Positions 31,970 to 42,692 of a stretch of DNA of 64,000 nt are shown here, piece after piece; position 1 is the first letter of the stretch, and each line of letters opens with the position of its first letter. This DNA comes from CAVXNP01 sp963763305. GTDB lineage: Bacteria > Pseudomonadota > Gammaproteobacteria > Xanthomonadales > Rhodanobacteraceae. The notes beneath the pieces were generated by a model. The model was not told the origin of the DNA, ran no database searches, and saw nothing but the letters and a program-made list of their open reading frames with translations. The DNA is taken from contig CAVXNP010000001.1 of NCBI GenBank assembly GCA_963763305.1, positions 930,001-994,000 on the forward strand. Direction: 5' to 3'. Both the position numbers and the translations under genes were made by a program.

Positions 31970-32731
31970 GCGCCGATCTCCAGGCGGCTGCCGATCAGCG
32001 CATCCAGGCGTTGCTCGTCTTCGCGGCGCAGGCGGTCGAAGGTTTCCTCGTCGACCACGCGGCCATCGAACAGGCGGATCTTGCGCTGGGCCAGTTCGGC
32101 GTAGCGCGCGTCATGGGTGACCATGCAGATGGTCGCGCCGCCCTGGTGCAACTCGTCAAGCAGCGCCATCACCGCCTCGCCGTTGCGCGAGTCGAGGTTG
32201 CCGGTGGGCTCGTCCGCCAGGAGGATCGCCGGCTTGCCGACCAGGGCCCGCGCTACCGCCACGCGCTGCTGCTGACCACCGGAAAGCTGTGCCGGGTAAT
32301 GCCGCATGCGATGGGCCATGCCCACGCGCTCAAGTGCCTCGCGCACGCGCTCGCCGGCGCTGCGAGGCATCGATGCCGCTGCGGTAAGTCAGCGGCAACT
32401 CCACGTTCTCCTGCACCGACAGGTCGCCGATCAGGTTGAACGCCTGGAAGATGAAGCCGATCTCGGCGTTGCGAATGCGTGCGCGGGCGGCGGCGTTGAG
32501 GCCGGCCACGTCGTGGCCGTTGAGCACGTAGCGGCCGGCGCTGGCGGTGTCGAGCAGGCCCAGGATCGACAGCAGCGTGGTCTTGCCGCAGCCGGAGGGG
32601 CCGGAGATCGACACGTACTCGCCGCGGCGGATGTCCAGATGCACGTCGGTGAGCGCGTGGGTCTCCACCTCGTCGGTCTGGAATACCTTGCGGATGTCGC
32701 TGAGGGTGATGACGGATGCGGTTGGGTTCAT
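31966..32731 (-). CDS. ABC transporter ATPase, MacB/LolD type, one frameshift
   Basis: The ATPase for the FtsX-type permeases starts at MNPTASVITLSDIRKVFQT. Walker A is GPSGCGKTTLLSILGLLD, the Q-loop FIFQAFNLIGDLSVQENVEL, the signature LSGGQQQRVAVARALVGKP, Walker B LLADEPTGNLD, and the H-loop MVTHDARYAELA. One extra base near 32355 splits it between SQR and ERVREALERVGM. The repaired length is 254 residues, slightly longer than usual because of a C-terminal tail. It is the only ATPase for three permeases in the cluster. Confidence 0.92.
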
Positions 32732-32817
32732 GAGTCGGTCCATCTCCTGGAAAGCGGGTGTGCCCTTCGGGTTCCGGGCGAAGGCGGCCGAGCGGCCGGA
32801 TGAGGTTACGGTGCGGA

Positions 32818-34072
32818 TCATTCAACGCGAAGCCGGTCGTACCTGTCCCACTGGCTGGTGTCGGACAGGATCACCTTGTCGCCGGGGTGCAGGCCGCGCA
32901 GGATCTGCACCCGGTCCACCGAGGCCTGGCCCAGGCGTACCGGCACGCGCACCGCGGTGTCGGTGCCCGGTTCGAAGCGGAACAGGCCGATGTCGGCGTC
33001 GGCCTTGGCCAGCGCCGGGCGCCCCACCGAGAGCACGTCGTCCAGCCGGGCGACCCGGATCCGGCCATCGACGGACAGGTCCGGCCGCGCACCGTCAGGC
33101 AGCGGGCCGGTCAGGCGGACGTCCACCTGCACGCTGCCGTCGCGCACGGCCGGGTCGATGCGCTCGACCGCACCGTCCACCGTGCCGTTATGCGTATCGA
33201 CGCTGACCGGCATGCCGATGGCGACGTCTTTGGCCTGCACTTCGGGCACCTGCAGGCGTGCGATCAGCACATCCACCCGTGCCACGCGGGCAATGCTGGT
33301 GCCCTCGCCCACTCGCGCGCCTTCCTGCACCGGCACCTCCTGCAACACGCCGGCGATGCCGGCCTTCACGTCCAGCGCGTCAGCCTGGCGTCGGCGCAGT
33401 TGCAGCGTGCTCTGCTGCTGCCGCAGCCTGGCCTGTACCGCGTCCATCTGCGCGCGGATGGTGCCGGCGAAGGCGTCCACCCGTTGCTGCTCGATCTGCA
33501 TGCGGCTCTTGAGCTGGGTCAGCGCGATCTGGCCCTGTTCGTACTGCACCCGCGGGATCAACTGCTGCGCGGCGGCCTTGGCATTGGCCTCGGCCAGCAC
33601 CTTGGCCGAGGCGTAGTCGGAGCGCGCCTGGGCCAGGGCCGAGCTGCTCGTCGAGCAATTGCGATTGCAGCTCGGCGCGCTTGGCCGCAACGTCGGCTTG
33701 CGCCGCGGCCACTTGCGCCTGCGCATTGCGCAGGGCGTCTTCGACCTCCGGGTTGGACAGCTTCATCAGCAGCGTGTCCGGCTCCACTTTGGCGCCGGGC
33801 CAGACCAGGATCCGCTCGACCTGGGCGGCGGTGGCGGCGGCCAGCCAGCGGCTGTTGCGCGGCACCAGCGTGCCGGTGGCGCGTACCTCGCGCAGCATCG
33901 GGCCCTGTTGCACGGTGTCGATCCACAGGCTGGCCCGGTCGGCGGTCGGCAGCGCCGGGCCCAGCCGCGCAAGGGCCACGCCCAGCGCCCCCACCGCAAG
34001 CACCCCGATGGCGATGATCCAGCGGGTGCGGCGCTGCCTGCGCAGCTTGATCGTGGTGTTGGCGATGTCCAT
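32818..34072 (-). CDS. HlyD/MacA-type periplasmic adaptor, one frameshift
   Basis: The first gene of the export module starts MDIANTTIKLRRQRRTRW with one membrane anchor (IIAIGVLAVGALGVALARL). It has an N-terminal barrel-sandwich strand (RATGTLVPRNSRWLAA; VWPGAKVEPDTLLMKL), a long helical hairpin (about residues 95-220), GIAGVLQEVPVQEGARVGEG, and a beta-barrel region ending LHPGDKVILSDTSQWD. One extra base near 33643 shifts the frame (LLDEQ then SALAQARSDYASAK). The repaired length is 417 residues. It lies directly behind a sigma-54 promoter and 86 bases ahead of the ATPase gene. Confidence 0.88.
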
Positions 34073-34082
34073 GCAGGGCGCT

Positions 34083-34099
34083 TGGCAAATGCCGTGCCA
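34083..34099 (-). promoter_or_regulatory. Sigma-54 (-24/-12) promoter of the export module
   Basis: On the minus strand the bases read TGGCACG-GCAT-TTGCC, matching the RpoN consensus TGGCACG-N4-TTGC with the exact GG-N10-GC spacing. The GC (-12) lies 13 bases before the adaptor ATG, so the transcript should start at or within two bases of that codon. The downstream cluster ends in an NtrC-type activator gene, which supports the assignment. Confidence 0.82.
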
Positions 34100-34201
34100 G
34101 CCAGGGACATCGCCGCAGACCAGCGCAACGGCGGCTTGCGGCCTTCCTTGGGTGTGGGAGAAGGCTCCGCGAGCTGTCCGGTTTCGGGCACCCGCGCCGA
34201 T

Positions 34202-34938
34202 CCCGTACATCGCGGACGCGACACATGCGGCAGCCCATGCAGCTACGGCCCATGTAGGAGCGGCTTCAGCCGCGATGGCCGCGGTAGCGGCCTCGTCTCG
34301 AGCGAGAAGGCGAACCAACGGCGCTCGCTGGCGCACGTGCGTGCGCGGTCGCGGCTGAAGCCGCTCCTACAAAAAAGCGTGACGGCAGGCCGGCAGCGAT
34401 CCGGCAGGACCGGGTCGTACGGGCCGGAGCAGGCACGGGGGCGGTCGCGGCTGAAGCCGCTCCTACGAGAGCGATATGGCGGCGGCCGACTCAACCACTG
34501 TTCTGCAACCCCTGCGAGACGCCGTACGCAGGCCACCAGCGCGCGGCAGCGCCTCGTCCTGGCGCCCGTACATCTCGGACGCGACATCTCAGCACCGCAC
34601 GCAGCTACAGCCCATGTAGGAGCGGCTTCAGCCGCGATGGCCGCGGCAGCGGCCCCTTCTCATGCGGGAGAGCGGACCAACGGCGCTCGCTGGCGCGTGC
34701 GCGGTCGCGGCTGAAGCCGCTCCTACAAGAACTAGCGTGACGGCAGGCCGTGGCAGACCGTGGCAGGCGATCCGCCAGGGCCGGATCGTACGAGCAGAGC
34801 AGGCACCGGTGCGATCGCGGCTGAAGCCGCTCCTACGGGAGCGGTATGGCGGCGGCCGACTCAACCGGTGTTCTGCAACCCCTGCGAGACACCGTTGACG
34901 CACGCCACAAGTGCCCGCAGCAGCGCCTCGTCCTGGCG
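34202..34938. repeat. Tandem duplication (about 365 bp x 2) carrying six REP elements and a copy of the ppc 3' end
   Basis: Copy A (34202-34564) and copy B (34565-34938) align from CCCGTACATC to CGCCTCGTCCTGGCG. Each contains three palindromes of the type GTAGGAGCGGCTTCAGCCGC in the order plus, minus, minus: 34254-34275, 34349-34370, 34445-34466, then 34616-34637, 34705-34726, 34815-34836. The last about 75 bases of copy B are the 3' end of ppc. Copy A has a diverged duplicate of it (34491-34564, still readable as RALVAC). The rest of the 788-base space between the adaptor and ppc shows no gene. Confidence 0.88.
34210..34221. promoter_or_regulatory. Possible activator-binding palindrome upstream of the sigma-54 promoter
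   Basis: TCGCGGACGCGA has five-base arms TCGCG/CGCGA and lies about 110 bases upstream of the -24 element, where NtrC-type enhancers usually sit. A degenerate copy (TCTCGGACGCGA) occurs in the duplicated block at about 34573. Only its position and symmetry support it. Confidence 0.3.
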
Positions 34939-37569
34939 GTCGCCGGCGCGCCAGCGTTGCAGCAGGTCGACCTGCAACAGGCTCATCGGGTCGACGTACG
35001 GGTTGCGCAGGCGGATCGACTCGGCCAGCCGGGTGTGTCGCTGCAGCAGCGTGTCCTGCTGTTTCATGCGCAGCAGCCAGTGGCGGGTGCGCGCGAACTC
35101 CTCGTCGATCAGCGCGAAGAACGGCGCATGCAGTGGGCCGGACAGTGCCGAAAACGCCTCGGCGATGCCCAGATCGCACTTGGCCAGCACCATCTCCACG
35201 TCGTCGAGCATGTTGCTGAAGAACGGCCAGTCGCCGGCCATTTCCACCAGCGCCTGCTCGCCGAACTCGGCGGCGCCGGCCTCCAGCGCGGTGCCCAGGC
35301 CGTACCAGCCGGTGAGGATCGAGCGGCACTGGGTCCAGGAGAACACCCAGGGGATCGCACGCAGGTCCTGCACGCCGCGCATGCTGCGGCGGCGCGCCGG
35401 GCGCGAGCCCAGGGTCATCCGCTCGATCACATCGATCGGCGTGGCGCTGCGGAAGTAGTCCACGAAGCCGTCGCGCTCGACCAGCGCGCGGTAGTGCCGG
35501 CGGCTGGCCGCGGCAATCGTGTGCATGCGCTCGCGCCACAGCTCTTCGCGCGGCTCGTCCTGGCGCGGGCGCAGGCTGGCGCGCAACACCGCGCCCACGG
35601 TCTGCTCCAGGTTGCGCAGCGCCAGCGCGCGGATGCCGTACTTGCGATGGATGACCTCACCCTGCTCGGTCAGTCGCAGCACGCCGGCCACCGAACCGCG
35701 CGGGGACGACATCAGTGCCGGTGTGATGCGGGCGCCACCGCGGCTGGCCGAGCCGCCACGGCCATGGAAGAAGGCCAGCGAGATACCGGCCGCGTGGGCG
35801 ATCTGCAGCAGTTCCACCTGCGCCCGCTGCAGGCCCCAGCGCGAGGCCAGCGTGCCGCCGTCCTTGCCGCTGTCGGAGTAACCCAGCATCACCCACTGGC
35901 GGTCGCCACGCTGGCGCAGGTGCTCGCGATAGACCGGGTCATCCAGCAGCGCGCGCAAGGTCGCCGGCGCGTTCTTGAGGTCATCCACCGTCTCGAACAG
36001 CGGGGCCACGTCCAGCGGCACCTGGCCGTCGACCACCAGGCCGCCGTAGCGCGCCAGCGCCAGCACCGCCAGCACGTCGGCCGCGGTGCGCGCCATCGAG
36101 ATGATGTACAGACCGATCGCCTCGCTGCCGTAGCGGTGGCGTGCCTGCCCAAGCGCCTCGAACACGGCCTTCATGCGGCTGGCGTTGTCGTCCGCCACGT
36201 CGGCCAGCTGGCGGTTGCCGCTGGCGCAGGCATGCAACTGCTGCACGCGCTGCTCCGGCAGCATGTCGTTCCATGCCGGCTGGCCCAGCAGCGCGGCAAG
36301 CGCGTCGTCGTGCACGGCCGAATCCTGGCGCACGTCCAGCCGCGCCAGGTGAAAACCGAAGGTGCGCACGCGACGGATCACCCGCTGCACCGCGTAGGCG
36401 CCCGCATGCAGCCCGCGGTGGTTGGCCAGGCTGGTACCGATCAGCTCCAGGTCGTCGAGCAGTTCGGCGGCCGAACGGTAGCACTCCGGGTGGTCGTCCT
36501 GGTGGGTCGCCTGCAGCCGCGCGCCGATCACCGTCAGCAGGCTGCGGTAGGGCATGTCGGCATGCCGCGGGCGCACCTGCGCGGCCGCCTGGGGGAAGCG
36601 CGCCTTGTAGTCGTCCAGGCGCTCCAGCACGCCCGGGTCCACCGCCACCCGCGGCACGGTCTGGCTGAGCAGTCGCGCCAGCACCGCCACGTCGTCCACG
36701 TAATGCTCGATCACATGGGCACGCTGGGTGGCCAGGCTGGCGGCGATGGTGTCGGCGCCCACGTTCGGATTGCCGTCCATGTCGCCGCCGACCCAGGTGG
36801 CGAACGACAGCAGCCGCGGCAGCGGTACCTGCACGTCGTAGACCGCCCGCAGCGCCTCGGCCAGCGCTTCGTACAGCGTCGGCACGATGCGATAGATCGG
36901 GTTGGCGATGTAGAAACCCACGTGGTGGTGCTCGTCCTGCACGGTGGGGCGGACCGGCGAGGCCTCGGCGGTCTGCCAGCCGGAGGACAGCGCCATGAAG
37001 ATGCGGTCGTCGTCCTCGCTGCGCTCCTGCGGGGTGCGGCTGGGATCGAAGTCGTCGACCAGTGCCCGCACGATCGCCTGCTCCTTCTCCAGCAGCGAGC
37101 GGCGCACCGCTTCGGTCGGATGCGCGGTGAACACCGGCTCCACCTGCAACCGTTCCAGCCACGACACCAGTTCGTCGGCCTGCACGCCCTGCGCCTTCAG
37201 GCCGGTCAGCACGTCCAGCAGCGATTCGGGCTGGGGCGCGTCGCCGGTGCGCTGGTAGTCGCGACGACGGCGGATGCGATGGACCCGCTCGGCGATGTTG
37301 ACCGCCTGGAAATAGCTGGCGAAGGCGCGGGCCAGCGCCTCGGCGTCGTCGGCGGCCAGGCCGGCCAGCGACCCGGACAGCACTTCCACCGATTGATCGT
37401 CCTGCCGGCGCCGGATGGCCGCCTGGCGTACCGACTCGACCCGCTCGAAGAACGCCTGCCCACCCTGTTCGGCCAGCATCTGGCCCACCATGGTGCCAAG
37501 CCGGCCCACGTCCTCGCGCAGCGGGGCGTCGTGTGGCAGAAGATCGATCTCGCGGGCATGGGTCGGCAT
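34861..37569 (-). CDS. ppc: Phosphoenolpyruvate carboxylase
   Basis: The 902-residue enzyme fixes bicarbonate onto phosphoenolpyruvate to give oxaloacetate, feeding the TCA cycle. Catalytic signatures are all present: VFTAHPTEAVRRSLL (about residue 148, catalytic His), GGDMDGNPNV, GYSDSGKDGG (about 565), and FHGRGGSASRGG (about 615, the mobile loop). It ends with GVSQGLQNTG rather than the usual QNTG preceded by more conserved IAAGLRNTG-type sequence. The 3' end was copied into the neighbouring repeat block, and this copy is the intact one. It is divergent from ahcY. Confidence 0.97.
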   Translation of the reverse strand: MPTHAREIDLLPHDAPLREDVGRLGTMVGQMLAEQGGQAFFERVESVRQAAIRRRQDDQSVEVLSGSLAGLAADDAEALARAFASYFQAVNIAERVHRIRRRRDYQRTGDAPQPESLLDVLTGLKAQGVQADELVSWLERLQVEPVFTAHPTEAVRRSLLEKEQAIVRALVDDFDPSRTPQERSEDDDRIFMALSSGWQTAEASPVRPTVQDEHHHVGFYIANPIYRIVPTLYEALAEALRAVYDVQVPLPRLLSFATWVGGDMDGNPNVGADTIAASLATQRAHVIEHYVDDVAVLARLLSQTVPRVAVDPGVLERLDDYKARFPQAAAQVRPRHADMPYRSLLTVIGARLQATHQDDHPECYRSAAELLDDLELIGTSLANHRGLHAGAYAVQRVIRRVRTFGFHLARLDVRQDSAVHDDALAALLGQPAWNDMLPEQRVQQLHACASGNRQLADVADDNASRMKAVFEALGQARHRYGSEAIGLYIISMARTAADVLAVLALARYGGLVVDGQVPLDVAPLFETVDDLKNAPATLRALLDDPVYREHLRQRGDRQWVMLGYSDSGKDGGTLASRWGLQRAQVELLQIAHAAGISLAFFHGRGGSASRGGARITPALMSSPRGSVAGVLRLTEQGEVIHRKYGIRALALRNLEQTVGAVLRASLRPRQDEPREELWRERMHTIAAASRRHYRALVERDGFVDYFRSATPIDVIERMTLGSRPARRRSMRGVQDLRAIPWVFSWTQCRSILTGWYGLGTALEAGAAEFGEQALVEMAGDWPFFSNMLDDVEMVLAKCDLGIAEAFSALSGPLHAPFFALIDEEFARTRHWLLRMKQQDTLLQRHTRLAESIRLRNPYVDPMSLLQVDLLQRWRAGDRQDEALLRALVACVNGVSQGLQNTG

Positions 37570-37654
37570 GGGTACCTCCTTGGCAAGTCAACGTCCAAGC
37601 GTAGCAATCGCCTCAGCAAGCGGACGTTATGCGGCGCCCGTGGCCTGATCCCGC

Positions 37655-37660
37655 TACAAT
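37655..37660 (+). promoter_or_regulatory. -10 box of the ahcY transcript
   Basis: TACAAT, seven to thirteen bases before the riboswitch begins, gives a transcript starting near 37667. No good -35 box is visible. Confidence 0.5.
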
Positions 37661-37672
37661 GGTGGTCTTGCT

Positions 37673-37784
37673 CGCCGAGGAGCGCTGCGACCCTTGTGCA
37701 TGGCGGTCCCCACCGCCTGCGTCTGCACCAGCAGGCGTCACAACGGCCAGGCTCGGTGTGGCAACAGCAGCAACGGCGCTCGCC
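37673..37784 (+). ncRNA. SAH riboswitch upstream of ahcY
   Basis: The sequence has the defining pieces of the S-adenosylhomocysteine riboswitch in order. CGCCGAGGAGCGCTGCGAC comes first. A variable stem-loop follows (CGCCTGC/GCAGGCG). The third piece, CCAGGCTCGG, pairs with CCGAGG, and the last, CAACGGCGCTCGCC, pairs with GAGCGCTG as the pseudoknot strand. It sits between the -10 box and ahcY, the gene this RNA typically turns on when SAH accumulates. The distance to the ATG is about 70 bases, with a possible hairpin GGCCACTGGCC-like stretch between. Confidence 0.93.
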
Positions 37785-37853
37785 CCAAAAGCGAATCCTT
37801 CGCGAAGAAACGGCCACTGGCCGCCTTTTCAACAAGACTCTGGAGCCACATCC

Positions 37854-39296
<1,443 letters not shown>

Positions 39297-39336
39297 GCCC
39301 GCCCCGGCCGCGCATGGCCGTAAGGTAGGACCACGA

Positions 39337-39368
39337 AGGGGCGCAGCGATGCGCCTCTTCTTCTTTTT
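39337..39368 (+). terminator. Rho-independent terminator after ahcY
   Basis: GGCGCA-GCGA-TGCGCC with flanking G:T/A:T pairs, followed by TCTTCTTCTTTTT. It lies 41 bases after the ahcY stop and separates it from the convergent cbb3 cluster. Confidence 0.85.
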
Positions 39369-39402
39369 GCGCTCCGCTTCTTGAGAGCCTGGCCGGGCAC
39401 GG

Positions 39403-40125
39403 TCAGAACGTGCGCGGCCCACAGCCAAGCGCACCAAGCATCCCGTGCAGCGCGGGCACCTGCATCAGCCAGGGCGCGGCCATGGTCAGCACGCCGGCGG
39501 CCAGCACCAGCGAGCCGGCGCCGTGGCGGATCCCGGGGCGCTGCAGCCAGCGCCCGATCCGCGCGCCGGACCAGGTCAGCGACAGCATCACCGGCAACGT
39601 GCCCAGGCCGAACGCGGCCATGGTCAGTGCGCCGTCGCGGGCGCTGGCCTGCATCCACGCAGCCACCAGCAGTGTGGTACTCAGGCCGCAGGGCAGCCAG
39701 CCCCACAACAGGCCGGCGGCCAGCCGGCGCGGCGCGGTGTTCGCCGGCAGCAGCGGCCGCAGCAACGGCTGCAGCCCGCGCCACACATGGGCGCCGGGGC
39801 GTGACAGCGCATTGAAACGGCCGCGCCGGTCCAGCAGACGCAACCCGGCCAGTACCAGCACCAGACCGACCAGCATGCGCATCGCCACCGCCAGCGCGTG
39901 CCATTCGAAGACGCGCAGCAGACCATCGCCCAGGCCACCGACCACGGCGCCGGCCAGCACGTAGCCGCCGACCCGTCCCAGGTTCAGTTGCAGCGCACCT
40001 GCCCAGCCGGACTGCGGCCCCCGCGCCGAGAAGCCGGTGGCGATGCCGCCGCACATCGCCGCGCAGTGCGCACCGCCGAGCAGGCCGCTGAGCAGGGCGG
40101 CGGTCAGGGTGAGGCTATCGAGCAT
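39403..40125 (-). CDS. TauE/SafE-family membrane protein of the cbb3 cluster
   Basis: The 240-residue protein has about six membrane segments. It starts MLDSLTLTAALLSGLLGGAH with CAAMCGGIATGF, the conserved CxxxCGG motif of the UreH-like SafE group that accompanies cytochrome cbb3 genes. A second conserved block is LWGWLPCGLSTTLLV with another Cys. Such proteins are proposed to move copper or other small solutes for oxidase assembly, but the role is unproven. It overlaps ccoS by eleven bases and is the last gene of the operon. Confidence 0.85.
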   Translation of the reverse strand: MLDSLTLTAALLSGLLGGAHCAAMCGGIATGFSARGPQSGWAGALQLNLGRVGGYVLAGAVVGGLGDGLLRVFEWHALAVAMRMLVGLVLVLAGLRLLDRRGRFNALSRPGAHVWRGLQPLLRPLLPANTAPRRLAAGLLWGWLPCGLSTTLLVAAWMQASARDGALTMAAFGLGTLPVMLSLTWSGARIGRWLQRPGIRHGAGSLVLAAGVLTMAAPWLMQVPALHGMLGALGCGPRTF

Positions 40126-40291
40126 CGTCGTGTGGCCGTTCCTGCGCCGGGGGCGCGTCGTCGTGCAGGATGTCCAGTGCCGGCGTATCGAGGTCATCGA
40201 ACTGGCCCTTGCGCACCGCCCACACGAACGCGCCGATGGCGGCAGCGAGCAGCACCAGGCTCAACGGAATCAGCATCAGCAGGATGGTCAT
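40115..40291 (-). CDS. ccoS: Cytochrome cbb3 oxidase maturation protein CcoS
   Basis: The 58-residue protein has one membrane helix: MTILLMLIPLSLVLLAAAIG, then FVWAVRKGQFDDLDTPALDI, the CcoS signature (FxWAVxxGQFDDLxxP). It is required for inserting cofactors into cbb3 oxidase. It overlaps ccoI by four bases (ATGA), as is usual. Confidence 0.93.
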   Translation of the reverse strand: MTILLMLIPLSLVLLAAAIGAFVWAVRKGQFDDLDTPALDILHDDAPPAQERPHDDAR

Positions 40292-42675
40292 GGCCGCGGC
40301 TCCGGACGGGGCGCACGCGTCAGCCGCAGCGCATTGAGGGTGACCACCAGCGAGGACAGCGCCATCCCCAGCGCGGCCCAGCCGGGCGTGACGTGGCCGC
40401 TCGCCGCCAACGGCAGCGCCACCAGGTTGTAGCCGACCGCCCAGGCCACGTTCTGCCCGACGATCCGGCGCGTGCGCCGGGCCAGCGCCACCGCCGCGGG
40501 CACCCGCATCAGCTCCGGCGCAGTGAGCACCAGGTCGGCCGCGTGCTGGGCCAGCGACGACCCCTCGCTCATTGCCAGCGATACGTCGGCGCCGGCCAGC
40601 ACCGGCGCGTCGTTGAGGCCGTCGCCCACCATCGCCACCGTGCGTCCCTGCGCCTGCAACCGCCGCACCAGCGCGAGCTTGTCTTCCGGACGCTGGCGGG
40701 CGCTGGCATCGGCGATCTCCAGCGAACTCGCAAGCCGATCGACCGCGGCGGGGCCGTCGCCGCTGGCCAGGTGCACCACCAGGCCCTGCGCCTTCAGCGC
40801 ACGCACCGTCTCGGCGGCATCGTCGCGAACCGCTTCGCGCAGGGTGAAGCGCGCCCATGCACGCGCGCCGTCGCCCAGCCACAGCTGGTCGTCGTCGGCA
40901 CGACCGATGGCGAACGCGGCGGTGCCCAGACGCCAGGGCCGCCCATCAATGAAGCCGCACACCCCGTGCCCGGCTACCACCCTGGCCTGCTCGACCGCCA
41001 ACGCGTCGGACGCACCGGCGAACGCGGCGGCGATCGGATGCCGGCTGTCGCGCTCCAGCGCCGCCGCGATGGCACAGGCATGCGCCTCGTCGACGTCGTC
41101 GAATACCTGCACCTGGTCGAGCACGGGCTGGATCCGGGTAAGTGTGCCGGTCTTGTCGAACACGACGTCGGTGACCCGGGCCAGCCGGTCCAGCGCGCCG
41201 GCCCGCACCGGCAGGATGCCGCGTCGCGCCAGCGCGCCGCTGACCGCCGCCAGCGCGGCCGGTACCGCCAGCGACAGTGCACACGGGCAACTGACCACCA
41301 GCAGCGACAACGCCACCTCGAAGGCACGCTCCGGCGCGGTCACACGCCACCCCACATACACCGCCCCGGCGGCCAGCAATACGCCAGCGACGAACACGGT
41401 GCCGATGCGGTCGGCCCACTGCGCCAGCGGCGGCCGCTGTGCCTGCGCCTGCTCCACCATGCGGGTCAGCTGCGACAGGCGCGTGGCCGGGCCGGTGCCG
41501 CTGATCCGCAGCCGCGCCGGAGTGTGCCGACAGTGCGTTCCGGCGTAGACCACCGCACCGGCCCGCTTGCTGACCGGACGCGACTCGCCAGTCAGCAGCG
41601 CCTCCTCGAACAGCGCCTGATCGTCGAGCAGCTCGCCATCGGCAGGCACCGCCTCGCCCACCGCCACGCAGGCGATGTCGCCCACCCGCAGCGCCGACAG
41701 CGGCACCGATTCGCGCGTGCCGTCGCTGCGCTCGCGCACCGCCAGCACCGGCCGTGCCCGCGCCAGCGTGTCGACCTGGGCACTGGCCACGCGCCGCGCC
41801 CGCTGTTCCAGCAGGCGCGCCCCCAGCAGCAGGAACACGAACATGGCCGCCGCGTCGAACCATACGTGCGGACCGCCACGCACCGTGGCGACCGCGCTGG
41901 CGAGATAGGCCAGCAGCACCGAACTGGCCACCAGCACGTCCATGCCCAGCTGTCGCCGCTTCAGGCTGTGCCAGGCGCCCGCGATGAACGGCCAGCCCGA
42001 ATACAGCACCACCGGCGTGCACACCAGCAACGTGAACCAGCGAAACAGGTCGCGGGTGGGCACGCTCATGGCGTTGGCGAAATCCAGGTACGAGGCCTCC
42101 GACAGCATCATCGTCTGCATCGCGCCCAGCCCAGCCACGCCCAGCCGCAGCAGCCATTGCCGGCGCTCGGCCACGCGCTGGCGCTCCGCGGCAGGGTCAC
42201 CGGCGAGATACGGGCGGTAGCCGAGCATCGCCAGCTGCCCCAGCACCACCGACAACCGCGTACGCGCCGGATCCCAGGCGATGCGGATACGACCGGTGAC
42301 CGCATTGGCGCCGGCCTCGAGCACGCCCGGCGTGCGCTCCAGCGCGCGATCGATCAACCAGGCGCAGGCGGCGCAGCGCATGCCGTCGGTAAGAAGTGTG
42401 ATCTCGCGCCCGCCGTTCACCGACACGGCATGTTCGTCCAGCACCCCGGGGTCGTCCCACGCGTGCAGGTCCGGCGCCTCGGCATCGACGCGTGCGCCGG
42501 CCTCGCTGCGCAGACGGTAGTAGTCGGCAAGATCGGCCTGGCCGATCCACCGCGCCGCGGTGGCGCAGCCGTGGCAGCAGAACCACCGGCTTTCCCCGGC
42601 GAGCTTGGCGGGCACCGGGCTGGGCGGCAGGGGCTCGCCGCAGTGGTAGCAGAGGTCGTTGACGTGCTGGTCCAT
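40288..42675 (-). CDS. ccoI: Copper-transporting P-type ATPase CcoI/FixI
   Basis: The 795-residue copper exporter delivers copper for cbb3 oxidase assembly. The N-terminal Cys-rich motif CYHCGEPLPP and CCHGCATAAR (about 9-40) is characteristic of CcoI. A metal-binding domain with MRCAACAWLIDRAL follows. The membrane CPC motif is in VVSCPCALSLAVP, the phosphorylated Asp in VFDKTGTLTR, and the hinge MVGDGLNDAPVLAGADVS. Eight membrane segments are expected. It is preceded by ccoH with a 17-base gap. Confidence 0.96.
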   Translation of the reverse strand: MDQHVNDLCYHCGEPLPPSPVPAKLAGESRWFCCHGCATAARWIGQADLADYYRLRSEAGARVDAEAPDLHAWDDPGVLDEHAVSVNGGREITLLTDGMRCAACAWLIDRALERTPGVLEAGANAVTGRIRIAWDPARTRLSVVLGQLAMLGYRPYLAGDPAAERQRVAERRQWLLRLGVAGLGAMQTMMLSEASYLDFANAMSVPTRDLFRWFTLLVCTPVVLYSGWPFIAGAWHSLKRRQLGMDVLVASSVLLAYLASAVATVRGGPHVWFDAAAMFVFLLLGARLLEQRARRVASAQVDTLARARPVLAVRERSDGTRESVPLSALRVGDIACVAVGEAVPADGELLDDQALFEEALLTGESRPVSKRAGAVVYAGTHCRHTPARLRISGTGPATRLSQLTRMVEQAQAQRPPLAQWADRIGTVFVAGVLLAAGAVYVGWRVTAPERAFEVALSLLVVSCPCALSLAVPAALAAVSGALARRGILPVRAGALDRLARVTDVVFDKTGTLTRIQPVLDQVQVFDDVDEAHACAIAAALERDSRHPIAAAFAGASDALAVEQARVVAGHGVCGFIDGRPWRLGTAAFAIGRADDDQLWLGDGARAWARFTLREAVRDDAAETVRALKAQGLVVHLASGDGPAAVDRLASSLEIADASARQRPEDKLALVRRLQAQGRTVAMVGDGLNDAPVLAGADVSLAMSEGSSLAQHAADLVLTAPELMRVPAAVALARRTRRIVGQNVAWAVGYNLVALPLAASGHVTPGWAALGMALSSLVVTLNALRLTRAPRPEPRP

Positions 42676-42692
42676 GGCCCGGGCCGGGGCGC

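Noticed and set aside
34202..34938. CRISPR array
   Set aside because: Repeats are palindromic, occur in both orientations, and are unevenly spaced within two duplicated blocks. There are no cas genes.
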